Below, in pieces: positions 1 through 11,589 of a stretch of 64,000 bases of DNA (position 1 is the first letter of the stretch; every line of letters starts with the position of its first letter). The stretch lies in assembly GCA_022606135.1 (NCBI GenBank), contig JABYQN010000018.1, positions 124,001-188,000 of the forward strand, given 5' to 3'. The notes under the pieces are model-generated. The model had not been told where the DNA came from. It did no database searches and was given only the letters and a program-made list of their open reading frames with translations. The translations under genes and the position numbers were made by a program. Source of the stretch: Fomes fomentarius. Lineage: Eukaryota > Basidiomycota > Agaricomycetes > Polyporales > Polyporaceae.

Positions 1-3000
1 CGTATCACCAGTCTGCCAGCGGCGCGCTCGCTTTCTGTCAGCAAGCTGTTGGACATCATGCGGATCGATAAGAAGAACAGCGGTCCGCAGAAGAAGATCG
101 TCATCCTGTCGCGCATTGGCAAGACGTACGAAGAGAAGGCGACCGCTGTTGCAGATGCGGTCATCGCGAAGGCGCTCTCGGAATCGGTCAAGCTCGTGCC
201 CGCTTTCCCGAGCAAGAAGAGCCCTGTCCGTATGGCGACGCCTGGCAGCAAGAGTATTTCGAACCGCGCGCTGCTCCTTGCTGCGCTGGGGACAGGCGCC
301 GGCTGAAGAATCTCCTTCATTCTGACGAGACGCAAGTCATGATGAACGCTCTCGTGTAGCTGAAGGGCACGAAGTTTAAGATGGTGGGGAGACGTTGGTC
401 GTGAATGGTGGCGCAGGTTCTCTCTCCGTCCCGCACGACAATAAGGAGATCTATCTTGGGAACGCAGGTACAGCGGCGCGCTTCCTGACTACGGTTTGTA
501 CCCTGGTCATCGCAGCTGGAGCGGAGCAGCGCACAGTCATCACCGGGAATGTTACCTCGCAGGGCTGCCTCCCCCTCTCGATCGCGCCTGCAGGGCTCAA
601 GGGTGCACACATCGGTCTCGCCGCAAGCGTGTCGAGCCAATTTGTCTCGTCCATCCTCCTCTGCGCGCCGTACGCTGCCGAGCTCGTCATACTCGAGCTG
701 ACAGGCGGACAGGTGATCTCGCAGCCGTACATCGACCCATCGCAATGATGAAGACTTTCGGAATCGTCGTCGAGCGTGTGAAGGACGCGGACACTGGCAA
801 GCTACTGGATGTGTACCGCATCCCGAAGGGCGTGTACCAGAACCCGGCCGAGTACAACATCGAGAGCGACGCGAGCAGCGCGACGTACCCGCTTGCGATC
901 GCCGCGATCACTGGTGCTACTTGTGCATTTACCAACATTAGCTCCGCCTCTCTGCAGGGAGACGCCCGGTTCGCAAAGGAGGTGCTCGAGCCGATGGGCT
1001 GTAAGGTCGTGCAGACGTAGACGGAGACGACGGTGACTGGACCACCCATCGGCCAGTTGAGGGTCATCGGACTTGTTGATATGGAGCCGACGACGGATGC
1101 TTTCTTGACTGCTTCTGTTCTGGCTGCTGTGGCGAGCCTTCGTCCTACGGAGGAGAGGACGCTTCGCGATGGAAGCAGGCCGACCACCACTCGTATCATC
1201 GGCTCGCGAATCAGCGGGTGAAGGAGTGTAACAGGATCAAGGCTATAATCGATGAGCTTGGTAGGTCTCTGCTACTACATTCGACGTGACGATTCTCATG
1301 GTGCGACAGCTAAGAGTCGGTGTTGAGACCCTCGAGTTGTCCGACGTGTATGGCGAGCCACTCTCCGAGCTGAAGGAGGGTGCGAGTGTGCACTGCTACG
1401 ACGACCGTCGTGTCGCGATGACGTTTAGCGTCCTTGGAAGTGTGGTGAAGGACACCGTCATAGAGGAGAAACGTTGCGTGGAGAAGACCTGGTTGAATTG
1501 GTGGGATGACCTCGACAACAAGGTGCGCGCTATCTCCTGCCGAACACAGTTGCTGCCACTCACATTCTCTTCTTCTAGATTGGCCTGGAAGTCGAAGGTG
1601 TCGAGATCCCTTCCGTGCATGGCCTTGCCTCCGCCAGCCGTCCTACTGCCGAGGACTCGTATGCGTCTGTTATCCTCATCGGGATGCGTGGCACAGGAAA
1701 GACGTTCGTTGGCGAACTCGCAGCGAGCTCACTTGCCTGGCAGTTCATCGACGCGAACGCCACATTCGAGCAGAAGCATGCCATCGGCGTGCGCGAGTTC
1801 GTCCAGAAAAACGGATGGCCCGCGTTCCGTACCGCGGAGACGAAGGTCCTACAGGAACTTCTCGCCCAGAATGCTCAGGGTCACGTCATCAGTCTCGGCG
1901 GGGGCATCGTCGAGACTCCCGCTGCTCGAGACCTGCTGAAGTTGTACGCGAAGAAGGGTCCCGTGGTGCACATTGTCAGGGAGATCGACGAGGTCATCAC
2001 CTACCTCGGCGAAGAGACGGCTCGACCTGCCTATGGAGAGCCCATCACCATTATTGACGTCTTCAAGCGTCGCGCACCGTGGTTCGCGGAATGCTGTAGC
2101 TACGAATTCATCAATTACACTGGTCCCTTGAACGCTCTCGATGATGACTCGAAGGTCACCCCCTCGACTCTTAGCGTGCGCGAGGAGGTCTCCCGGTTCT
2201 TCCACCACATCACTGGCCAGCGTCCAAACCATGCGGCGAACCTCAAGAAAGCCGGAGGTCCTACTTCCTCTGCATCACTTTTCCGGATTTCACTCCCGCC
2301 CTGCCGCATATCCAGGAAATGACAGCTGGTGTTGACGCAATCGAACTCCGCGTTGACCTTCTTCGTTCGCCGAAGGACTTCGACAAGCTAGGGCCGTACA
2401 TCCCTTCGTCCGCTTACGTCTCCAACCAGATCGCTGCGCTCAGGCACAAGACAACGCTACCTATCATCTTCACCGTGCGCACCGTCTCGCAGGGTGGCCA
2501 ATTTCCCGACCATGCGGAAAAGGAAGCATTCGAGCTCCTCTTGACGGCGGACCGCCTTGGTGTTGAGTATATCGACTTGGAGACCTCCTGGTCGGAAAAG
2601 AGCATCCTCGGTCTTACGGCCATTCGACAATCATCGCGTCTCGGCACGACTGGAAGCGGAGACATGTACTGGACCGGCAAGCCTGTGGAGGCAAAGTACC
2701 GCCTCGCGCATGAGTACGGTGACATCGTCAAGATTGTCGGGAAGGCGAACAGGATCGAGGATAACTTCGCGCTGCACCAGTTCGTGTCTAAGATGCAGGC
2801 TGCGGCGGATGCGAAGCCCATCATCGCCATCAACATGGTGTGGAGGGACAGATGTCGCGCACCTCAACTCGACCTTCACCCCCGTCACTCACGCACTGCT
2901 ACCCACGAAAGCCGCACCAGGACAACTCTCGTTCGCGCGGATTCAGACTGCGCTTCATCTCCTTGGTCAGTTGCCTGCCCAGCAGTTCTTCCTCTTCGGG

Positions 3001-3145
3001 ACCCCCATCGCGCACTCGATGTCTCCCACTCTGCACAACACCACGTTCGAGGCTCTCGGTCTCCCTCACAAGTACGAGCTTCTTGAGACGCAGACTGCGG
3101 GCGATGAGATCAAGGCTGCTATCAGAAATTTCGGTTTGCTGTCAA
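1..3145 (+). pseudogene. ARO1: AROM pentafunctional shikimate-pathway enzyme, decayed and truncated
   Basis: AROM carries five consecutive activities of aromatic amino-acid precursor synthesis in the fungal cytosol. The window opens inside the end of the dehydroquinate synthase domain ([18 protein letters not shown]). EPSP synthase follows ([19 protein letters not shown], then [12 protein letters not shown]), then shikimate kinase ([16 protein letters not shown]-loop), type I dehydroquinase ([24 protein letters not shown]) and the start of shikimate dehydrogenase ([18 protein letters not shown]). Lesions are many: a frame change near 300, TAG at 357-359, small deletions near 381 and 736, an in-frame loss near 558 of a segment the family normally has, TAG at 1018-1020, a frameshift near 1208, a further frame change near 2250, and a one-base loss in a G run near 2836. 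The conserved CYDDHRVAM motif reads CYDDRRVAM. An intron at 1261-1309 is still recognisable. Similarity ends after about 3130, so most of shikimate dehydrogenase is gone. The pathway is essential for a free-living fungus, so an intact copy elsewhere is inferred. Confidence 0.9.
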
Positions 3146-3727
3146 GATTCGTACATCTGCATCGCGCACAAAGTGGCACGGATGGATGTGTGTAGAACAG
3201 GACCCTGATCGCGCGCTGCACGATTGCACCCCTGCCGAGTTCGCGTTGGAGACATGTCATGACAAAACGGTGAGATAACTGAGGTCATGACTGAACACAA
3301 TCGGTGCTACGAAGATGCTGAAATGGCACGTACACTACAAGGACCAGGCTCTGAGTAATTATAGGAGATGGACGTGAGTTCGAGCCTACAAGTACGAGAG
3401 GATTCCGATACGATACACAAAACACGGCGGGATGGGAAGTAAGCTAAGTCAATATGCCGATGCAGAGTGAGAGCAAGTATGGAAGGAAGAGATCTTCACG
3501 TGCGTACTTCCATGTGCGTGTTACATCTATGAGCTGGAATGAGAGAGAGGGAAGAACGGGATAGGTTTGGTGATCTGATGATGGGGCCACGGATGCTTGT
3601 GGGGTGGCAGAGGGTGTCGCGGAAGGACGAGAGAACGTCACGATGGGTTGTAGCAAGGAACGGCACAGTGCATCGCCAAAGGGACGAGCTAGCGGAGTGC
3701 ATGTCGGATGACCGGATGAGATGGGGC
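3146..3727. other. Spacer between AROM remnant and RING gene
   Basis: I see no coding signal here. Open frames are short and show no conserved motif. The segment holds the 3' flank of the minus-strand RING gene and the breakpoint of the AROM remnant. Confidence 0.5.
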
Positions 3728-5083
3728 CTACGCCTTTTCAAGGCGATCCTTGATTGTAATGAAGTCCTCCGGCTGAAGGGCGGTCCAGTTGCTGACCAGC
3801 AAGGTCATCTCACGCTTTCCGATCCTGAATGAAGGCACACATACAACAATGCAACATGTTAGCACATATTGTGGGAACACGAAATGCAAGGGACTTGCCT
3901 CGCCCTGTTCTCCCACTCAACCCGCGCACTCTTGCCTTCGCCCCAGGGGATGACCTCGCCATCCACCTTGCCATGCCATGTTCCGCTTCGTGCTACGCCC
4001 GTGACTGCCGTCTTGGACCCTGCAGCTTCCTTCAAGATCGTCAAGAGCGATTTGATGCTAGCATCTGCAATGTGATTCGGGATGAACGGGAAAGTGTGCG
4101 TGTTGCGTGGAGCGTTGTATGGAGTGTAAGGCAGTAGAGCACGGCAAAGTGGGCATTCAAGGGCCTCGTGCCAGTAGCCACATTCGAGATCGATGCGAGC
4201 CGATGCCCACTTCAGAACGCATATGGCGCAGAAGGTATGCCCGCAAAGTGTGTTGTCCAACAGATACGGTTCAGCCCTACATGGTCTAATCAGTGAGCCA
4301 ATCTATCGACATAAGTGCGTGCCAGTACACACATGACTTCGAAGCACCTGGTTGTGAATGAAGTCCAAGAGTGGTACCAGCAGGAACAGATGAGTCCACA
4401 TACAACGAACACTGGTACTGATCATCGAGATGCCCGAGGATCCATTGCAAGTTGACTCCCGTCTCATCCAGACTGGACGACATCCTGGCTATCTCTGTGT
4501 CCTTGTCTTCACACAACTTCACCAAGTCGCCTCTCTCGACCTTCAACGAATGGAGTTCAGTCTGCAAGTTACGGATTTTCCCCTTCAAGAGCACTTGTTC
4601 AGCTCGCCCTGTGTTTGATGTGTTCTTGTCCTTCTTCACCGCGGCCTCGCGCCTGCTGACCGCCTTCTCAGTCCGCTGCAATGTCATCTCGCGTTCCATC
4701 ACAGCCGCCTCCCGCTCACTCACTGCCCTCTCGCGAGCCTCGAGGGTTTCAGACTCTGCGACCTCATCCATGGAAGCATCCCGGCGTTTACGTTCGTTGC
4801 TACGAACTTCCTTTGAACTTGCCGGATCAGCAGTGGCACGAGAATGAATAGGGGTAGATTTCAACGAGCTGCTCCCAGCTACAGGAGCTGGATGCTAGTA
4901 TATGAGAAAACTTCCGAGGTGATCTGATGCATACAGCGTACCTTTCGTTGCGCCTCTCTTTGCCGAGGCCGAGCGTGAAGGGGCGGGGGAAATGAGCAAG
5001 TCTCGATGTCCGTTACCTCTGGTCTTCGACCGAGAGCTGGTCATCCTGTCTTTCGAGCGTGTGTTCATGTTCATCTTGCACAA
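3728..5083 (-). CDS. Coiled-coil RING-finger protein, probable E3 ubiquitin ligase
   Basis: Four exons join in phase: 4942-5083, 4329-4887, 3899-4276 and 3728-3824, giving about 391 residues. The N-terminus is basic and Ser-rich. Residues roughly 60-190 form a charged coiled coil rich in Glu, Arg and Lys (EARERAVSEREAAVMERE). The C-terminal third carries the RING: LCGHTFCAICVLKW followed by CPLCRALLPY, which supplies the Cys/His and the last Cys pairs. A conserved-looking tail follows (LVSNWTALQPEDFITIKDRL). This layout matches a common agaricomycete RING family. The first Cys pair is uncertain: where C-x2-C is expected the sequence reads CSLY, so one zinc ligand may be lost, unless a different splice of the 52-bp intron restores it. 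The third intron uses a GC donor (GCAAGT). The start could be any of three nearby in-frame Met codons at 5083, 5074 or 5068. The substrate is unknown. Confidence 0.8.
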
Positions 5084-5507
5084 TCAAAGAAAGATCAAAG
5101 AGAAAAGGAGAATCGATGTTGTGGACGGTAACAACCCAATAAGTCGCAGCGAGCGGGTGCTGCGGCTCTCTGTGACGTTGTGTCATGTGATCGCTTCGTG
5201 CCGTTATGGTCGAGTTCAAGTCTAGAGGCGTGCGCAGGATGTCCGGCAGATGCGCTCTGCTCCGTCCCACTATCTCTCATCGTCGACTTCCACTCACTTC
5301 ACCGCCAGATGAATTCGTCCGGCCTTGGAAAATCTGTGTCGCCCTCCGCACACCCACCCGCTCACCGCCATTCACGCTCCCACTCTCGCAACAGCTCGGA
5401 GCGAGGACGCCGGCTTATCGCGCACGAGATGCAGTGGATGATTCAGTGTGAGCCTCTGGTCCAGTATTAGATGCCCGTTGTGACGATCGCTGACACGGCC
5501 GGGTATC
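5084..5507. other. Divergent spacer between RING gene and ABC remnant
   Basis: This holds the upstream region of the minus-strand RING gene and the broken 5' side of the ABC transporter. The first transmembrane domain expected for an ABCC protein is not found here. Short open frames show no motif. Confidence 0.4.
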
Positions 5508-8500
5508 ATAGCCCGAATCAACTCTGTGCTATTCTCGCTCATCTGGACGTATGCCCCGATCTTGGTCTCTGTCACGTCGTTCTTTGTGTATGTCGCGCAG
5601 CGCAACGAGCTGACGATTGGTACGGCGTTCACGGTGAGTTCACCTTGGTCACTGATTGATGCGCGTCACTCATCCCCATGCTATATTACAGGCGATTGCC
5701 CTGTATCAGATGGTTCGCGCGCCTTTGAACGTCATTCCAGCTTGGATTGTTCAGGTGTTGCAGGTGCGTTGTCACATACCAACGCTTTATGCGACGTCTA
5801 GACCATCCCCATTAGTCCAAAGTGGCCCTCGATCGTATCTCCACTTACCTTGACGAGGACGAGGTGGACGGTTGAACAAGTGTCCACTCTCAAGAAGGGC
5901 AAGGTCTCGCCTTCCGCCGAGACTGAAACTGGACTTGGCAATATCAACGGCTCGTTCAAGTGGAATGAAGTTGAGGAGAAGAAAGAAGCCCCGAGCAGAG
6001 ACAAGGGTAAAGGGAAGGCCAAAGACCTCGGCTCGGGTACGAATGGCTCTTCGGAGGCAGACGAGACCGCGACAGCCGTCGATGACGCGTCCGTGACCAG
6101 CGCAAATCTCGTCTCGCCAGGCGACCACCGGTTTGAGTTGCGCGACATCAACGTCATGTTCCCCGAAGGCAAGCTCACGCTCGTCACCGGCCCCACTGCG
6201 AGCGGGAAGACTGCCCTGCTGATGGCGCTCCTCGGCGAGCTGACGACACTCGAAGGCCGGATCGTGATGTCGAAGAACGCGTCGAAAGTGGACGAGCATG
6301 GGCTCGCACTTGGGATATCGTATTTCGCGCAGTCGCCGTGGTTGAGGCACCAGAGCATCAAGGATAACATCCTCTTCGGCCATCCCTACGACTACGATAG
6401 ATACGACGCCGTCCTGGATTGCTGTCAGCTGGATGCGGACTTAGAGTTTCTGGAGGATGGGGACGCGACTGAGATTGGCGCACGGTGCGTAGTTCTACGC
6501 TTTGCTATGAGGCTTGTGTGCTGAAGAGACTGGCGTAGTTGACAGTGGTGTCAGGTGGTCAGAAGGCTCGGTCTGTACGGTTTCTTATCGCAGGAGACCA
6601 CATATTGACATTCTAACCATAGCGTGGCTCTTGCTCGGGCGGTATATGCGCCAACCAAGTATGTTCTCCTAGACGATCCGCTGAGTGCGGTAGACAGTGA
6701 CACCGCACGGAAGCTGGCCGACAGGCTCATACTCTTGAACAACCGCACAGTGGTTAGTGCTTACTAAACCTTACCGCGTCATGATATGAAGACTGACCTC
6801 ACCTCATCCAGATCCTCGTCACCCATCACGTCGAGCTGATCTTACCCCGCGCGCACTACATGATCCGCATGCTCGACGGCCGCATCGACACGCAAGGCAC
6901 AATTAGCGATCTTCGCGCGAGCGGTGTGATAGAGGGCATAGTAGAGGCTGAGGAGGCCATCGCATATGGAGAGGATCACCGAAGGTGGTAGCGAGCGTAC
7001 GCGAAATCACAGATGCTCGAAGCGGAGGCCGGTGACGGCGATGCGGCTAAGAGCAAGAAAAAACCTCGGAAGCTCATCGAGAAGGAACACCGGGAGACTG
7101 GAAGCGTTAAGTGGAACATCTACAACACATATCTGAAGGCATCGTGAGTGCTGCGCTGCTGTGTGTGATAAGGTGTTCAACCTTGTACCTAGGTCATACT
7201 GGACGTGGGGCATCTTGTTCCTCCTCATCATCCTGGCCCAGCTTCTTGGTGTGGGTGAGAAGGTCTGGATCGAGGTGAGCCATACTTGTCCGCGTTATAC
7301 CCCATCCCACTAACCCGTAGGCGTAGATATGGGGTGAAGCATACGGACAGAACGCATCCACGCCTACTTCTTCGCCTCCGTTCTCGTATTCGTATAGGGC
7401 GTATGCAGAGCAGCAACATGTCCTGAACGATGGGCTCTCCCATTTCCTTGCACACAAATGCACCCCCGTCCTTGCGCTCCACCCCGGTCCGCAAGCGGTG
7501 GGGCGAAGGCAACGACATTCTACATTGGAATCTACGCAGCGATCTCTCTTGCTGCCGGTCTCGTCAACATCATCGGTGTCATGATCCAGTACACTGGTGC
7601 TCTCAGGGCATCAATGATATTGTCTGACAAGTTGCTGAGGACTGTTGTGCGTGCGACCATGAGATGGCATGATGTGACCCCACAAGGTCGTATGTTGAAT
7701 CGCTTCAGCAAGGTATGGTGTTATGTTTATGTTCGGTCTTACTGGAGTCCTGGTGCTCGTGCTGACGAGTTGTGCTATAGGACATCGAGACGGTCGATAC
7801 TTCTCTAGCTTCCACACTGCAACAGGTCAATCAGTCTTTGGCCCTGTTTGCCGTGTCCATGCTGACGGTCATGTGAGTCGATACTTGCACCGTACGTGGA
7901 TTCACTGACGTCGATTCATCTACAGCTTCATCTTCCCGCTCTTCATCTTCCCTGCTATAGTTCTTGGCTTCTTCTATCGACGTGCAGCTATCGCTTACCT
8001 CAACACGGGCCGTGACATACGTCGTATGGAGTCCAACACTCGCAGTCCCATCTTCGCCAACTTCAGCAAGGTCCTGGAAGGCATCGTCACCGTACGCGCG
8101 TTCTCCGCCGAAGCGCGGTTCTTGGACGACCTGTACAAGAAGGTGGACCTGACAACGCAGATGTGGTATACGTTCTGGATGACGAATCGCTGGCTTCTCT
8201 TGACGTTCGACGCTCTCGGTGCGACGGGTATCCTAGCAACGACGCTCTTCGCCCTGTCTGGATACGTCGACGCCGGTCTTGCTGGTGTTTGTGATGTCGT
8301 TCACGAACAGTGTGTGCTGGGCGTGTCGCTTCTGGACGGCGTTGGAGCTCGATCTCAAGTATGTCCACTTTTCAATTCAAGTAGCCCTCAGCAAGTACTG
8401 ACTCTCCTTACAATAGCTCTGTTGAGCGTGTTATAGAGTACCTCGACCTTCCGCCGGAACCACCAGCGATCATCGAGTCGAACCGTCCTCCGGCGTACTG

Positions 8501-9312
8501 GCCATCGTCGACCAGCGAGAACAAAGACCATGCTCGTCGTCGAGGATCTCACTGTGAAGTATGTGCCCGACCTTCCTGCAGTGCTGAACAAGGTCTCGTT
8601 CTCCCTGAAGGCGAATGAGCGTGTGGGTCTCCTTGGTCGGACTGGCAGTGGCAAGTCGACGCTCGCAATGAGTGTCTTGCGCTTCGTAAGCTCTATTCAG
8701 GAAGTGCCGTGTATTGAAGCTGATGGTGATAACAGATCGACCCTGCTGGTGGACGGATTTTGATCGACGGTATCGATATTTCTAGTATCGGCCTGCACGA
8801 CCTGAGGCGTCTTGTGAGTGCATCCCCAATTATGAAGGAGAAGGAGAGCAGAGCAGCTGAACAACATATGATATAGACATTCATCCCACAAGATGCAACC
8901 CTCTTCTCTGGAACTTTACGCGACAACTTAGATCCCTTCAGTAAGTTCTGGATCGTAGAGTCAATGGTCGGGGTTCATTCTGACGCCTATTGCACGACAG
9001 ACGAACACACGGACGCAGAATGCATAGACGTCCTCCAGCGTGTGCACTTGCTGACCGACAGTCAAGCTATCTCGCAGCGCACCTCGCGCGAAGCGTCCCG
9101 CGTGGCCTCCCACGCGGCGTCGATCCACGAAGCTCAAGGTGAAAGCGTCGCCGCAGGCGAGGGACAGGGAGAGCACGGGCGCGCGGCAACGATCGCGTCC
9201 GTCTCTACATATCCGACCGAAACTGAAGGCAGGACGGTCGTCACGCTCGACACGCAGATCTCGCCTGGGGGCACGAACTTCTCGCAAGGGCAGCGGCGGC
9301 TGACACAAATCC
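5508..9312 (+). pseudogene. ABCC (MRP/Yor1-type) multidrug exporter, truncated at both ends
   Basis: Full ABCC exporters have two membrane domains and two ATPase domains. Coding starts inside the last helices of membrane domain 1 (LIWTYAPILVSVTSFFVY). NBD1 has Walker A GPTASGKT (near 6189), Walker B with D-loop LLDDPLSAVD (near 6668) and the H-loop LVTHH. Its signature is degraded: the expected LSGGQ reads VVSGGQ. A linker and membrane domain 2 follow (RATMRWHDVTPQGRMLNRFSK, VVRAFSAEARF-type coupling segment). NBD2 has Walker A GRTGSGKST (near 8636) and Q-loop IPQDATLFSGTLRDN, then breaks after a degenerate signature near 9300. Walker B and the H-loop of NBD2 are absent. There is an in-frame TAG at about 6989, a scrambled stretch near 7330-7560 and a frameshift near 8287. 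Many short introns are preserved. The protein cannot be functional as read. Confidence 0.85.
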
Positions 9313-9769
9313 CTGCAACTCCCGCGGCCGATTTGCCAGCCTCCGTCGCAGGACGGGCGGAAAACGAGGAGATCAAGATGGCGAACAAGGATACGCACCG
9401 TATTCCGCGCATTCAGGATCTGCTCCCTCTGCCCTCAAGCTCTCAGAATATCCGCACCCTACTCCTCCGTCTCCAGCGCGATCCGCTGACTGCCCTGCAA
9501 CCTCCTGGAACCATCCTCCAACAGCACCATCCCCGCCAGCAACGGTGTCCGGTCGCTCGTTGCACCATGGGGCTCGTCGCTCATCCGCATGCCCCAGGAC
9601 GGGCGAGCAACTTGGAGGCCTGCGCGTGCAGATCTTCGACCTTCTTGCATCGCTGGAGGTCGGCTTAGGAGACTTTATTCCGGGATTGGTATATGGAGCG
9701 GAAGGATCGGGTATTCCTTCGATCACAAATTCCGTTTGGGATACCTATGTAGGAGGAATAGCTGCGTGA
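9313..9769 (+). other. Unrecognised sequence fused behind the ABC remnant
   Basis: An open frame (9545-9769) runs here with a plausible C-terminal stretch, LGGLRVQIFDLLASLEVGLG, ending at a stop at 9767-9769. It is not ABC transporter sequence, so the missing half of NBD2 appears to have been replaced by other DNA. I do not recognise the source. Confidence 0.3.
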
Positions 9770-10644
9770 GCGACGTTGAATGATTGAGAGACGGAGAACG
9801 CAAGTGCGTACGGGTTTCTGTAGCGAAAGCGGCAGCCTCGCACAACAAGGTGGAGCGAGGCGAGCAACAATGCAAGAGGTGAATGAGTGTTATGCTAGTG
9901 CGTGGGCGTAGATACAAGCCTGAGACTAGAACACAGAAAACAACATGGCACAGCCCGACTCATGCACTTGCGTTCTCCGTCTCTCAAAACCCGTTCTTGT
10001 TGAGCCTGTGAGTTGTACAGTTGGTGCATGGCGCGAGAGAGCCTGTAGCAAGAACAAAGGCGTAGAGTAGCAGTTCCAGCAGGTAACAGCTTATCGCTGA
10101 TCCCAGTCGAAGTCACAATCCCCATTCTCTAGTCCCGGCAGCCTGGGACACATGTTGCTCTGAAGCATGGCACGACACTCAGAGAAACAGGGTCCTTCAG
10201 TACGATGCTACCATCTTTGAACAGTCACTAGAGGTATAAATAAGTGAGTCCACTTTTCTCTCACTCTACCGTCTCTCGTTCTTCCCAACTTGCCCCGTAG
10301 AACCCACATTACTGGTGGCAGCTTCCCAGCACAGGCAGATGATCTTGCTCTGATCTAGGCGCCCATGTGCTCTTATGTAAGTCACCAGCACTGAGCAAAT
10401 TGGGTCCTACGATAGTACACCGCGTATATACCGGGTTACTTGTACATGGCTGTCACACATCGCAGTCCTACTTAGTCAATCCTCGACTCAGGCTCCTTCT
10501 CATCCGCCAGTTCGAGTCAAGAGGCTATTCCAGAGGGCGGTGGTAGAGGTGGAATTCGAGGAGGAGGGGTGATATCTTATCTGGGTAGCCACATGTAATC
10601 TTATCAGGGCCACGTGTGATCTTCTTTAACCGAAACCTTAACTA
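9770..10644. other. Gene-free spacer with an orphan TATA-like site
   Basis: No coding sequence is supported. At 10231-10240 there is a clean TATA-like motif (GTATAAATAA) followed by a pyrimidine-rich stretch typical of a fungal transcription start. No gene follows it. This may be the promoter of a lost gene. Confidence 0.35.
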
Positions 10645-11589
10645 CTCTTGACTCTCACTGGCGGCTGGCATCAAACACACGTAAACATACGGCGGACGGT
10701 GCGCGTACGGCGAAAGTGTGCCCAGTATAGCAGTCGCACTCCTGATGGCGCTGATAACATTCGGAAAAATAGCACAGAATACAGTACTCATACATCAGCG
10801 CGTGTCGGTCCACCACGCCTGCCAGCGCCTCCTCGAGAGGTGCCCAGTATTGCGGAGATCCGTGAGAGGACGCTCGAGAAGTTCAGCCGTCGCCCATGTC
10901 TCCGGCAATGCTGAGCTACCCTGGCGGGGAGAAGGACATCATATGGGACAGGATCCGGGAAGACGCTGACGTTCTGGATGCCGCTTCTCTTCCCTCCGGT
11001 AGCGCAGTTGCTATGCGCGGTGAGACAGCGACCAGCAAGAACTTTCAGGTCAGTGTGCCATTTCACCTACATTGCCATAACCTCAAGTTGAAAATCTTGT
11101 GTTTATTGGGGTGCTGAAGTGCCACCCATGACTCGTAGACATCAAGTCCTGCAAATTGTCGAGGTACCGTGCAGACATGAGACGGTGTGTCCAGTTGCGA
11201 GTCGAGTCTGCGGTGCGATTGTGGAACCGGAATTTAATGCAGACAGGAAACTGTCGGTATTAGTGATGAGGTCTTGATATAAGGGATTTGAGATGTCGCT
11301 GCAGCATCCAAAGACGAGGACCGACAGCAAAAGTTCAGAGAGAGTCACATTGGATGATTGCAGGTACAGCAGTACAGGATATACAAGAGCCACACATTCA
11401 GTGTTCATGTTATGAGTGTAGGGGAAGGAAAGCGCAAGCGGTAGCGTTGAATCTAAGATCACAAGCGAAGGAGAAATCTCGAGCTCGCTTATAAAAGTCC
11501 TCCTACCAAATGGAGAGGATACCAGCGCCCCCTCGCTGCCGCCGATTGTTTATGTGTGTTTGATGCCAGCCGCCAGTGAGAGTTGAGAG
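10645..11589. mobile_element. MITE-like element with 51-bp terminal inverted repeats
   Basis: The sequences at 10645-10695 and 11539-11589 are inverted copies of each other, 51 bp each with about five mismatches (shared core CTCTCACTGGCGGCTGGCAT). They bound a 945-bp segment without a convincing ORF. Equal arm lengths and a non-coding interior suggest a non-autonomous DNA transposon. I could not identify a clear target-site duplication, so an old, decayed copy is likely. Confidence 0.5.
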
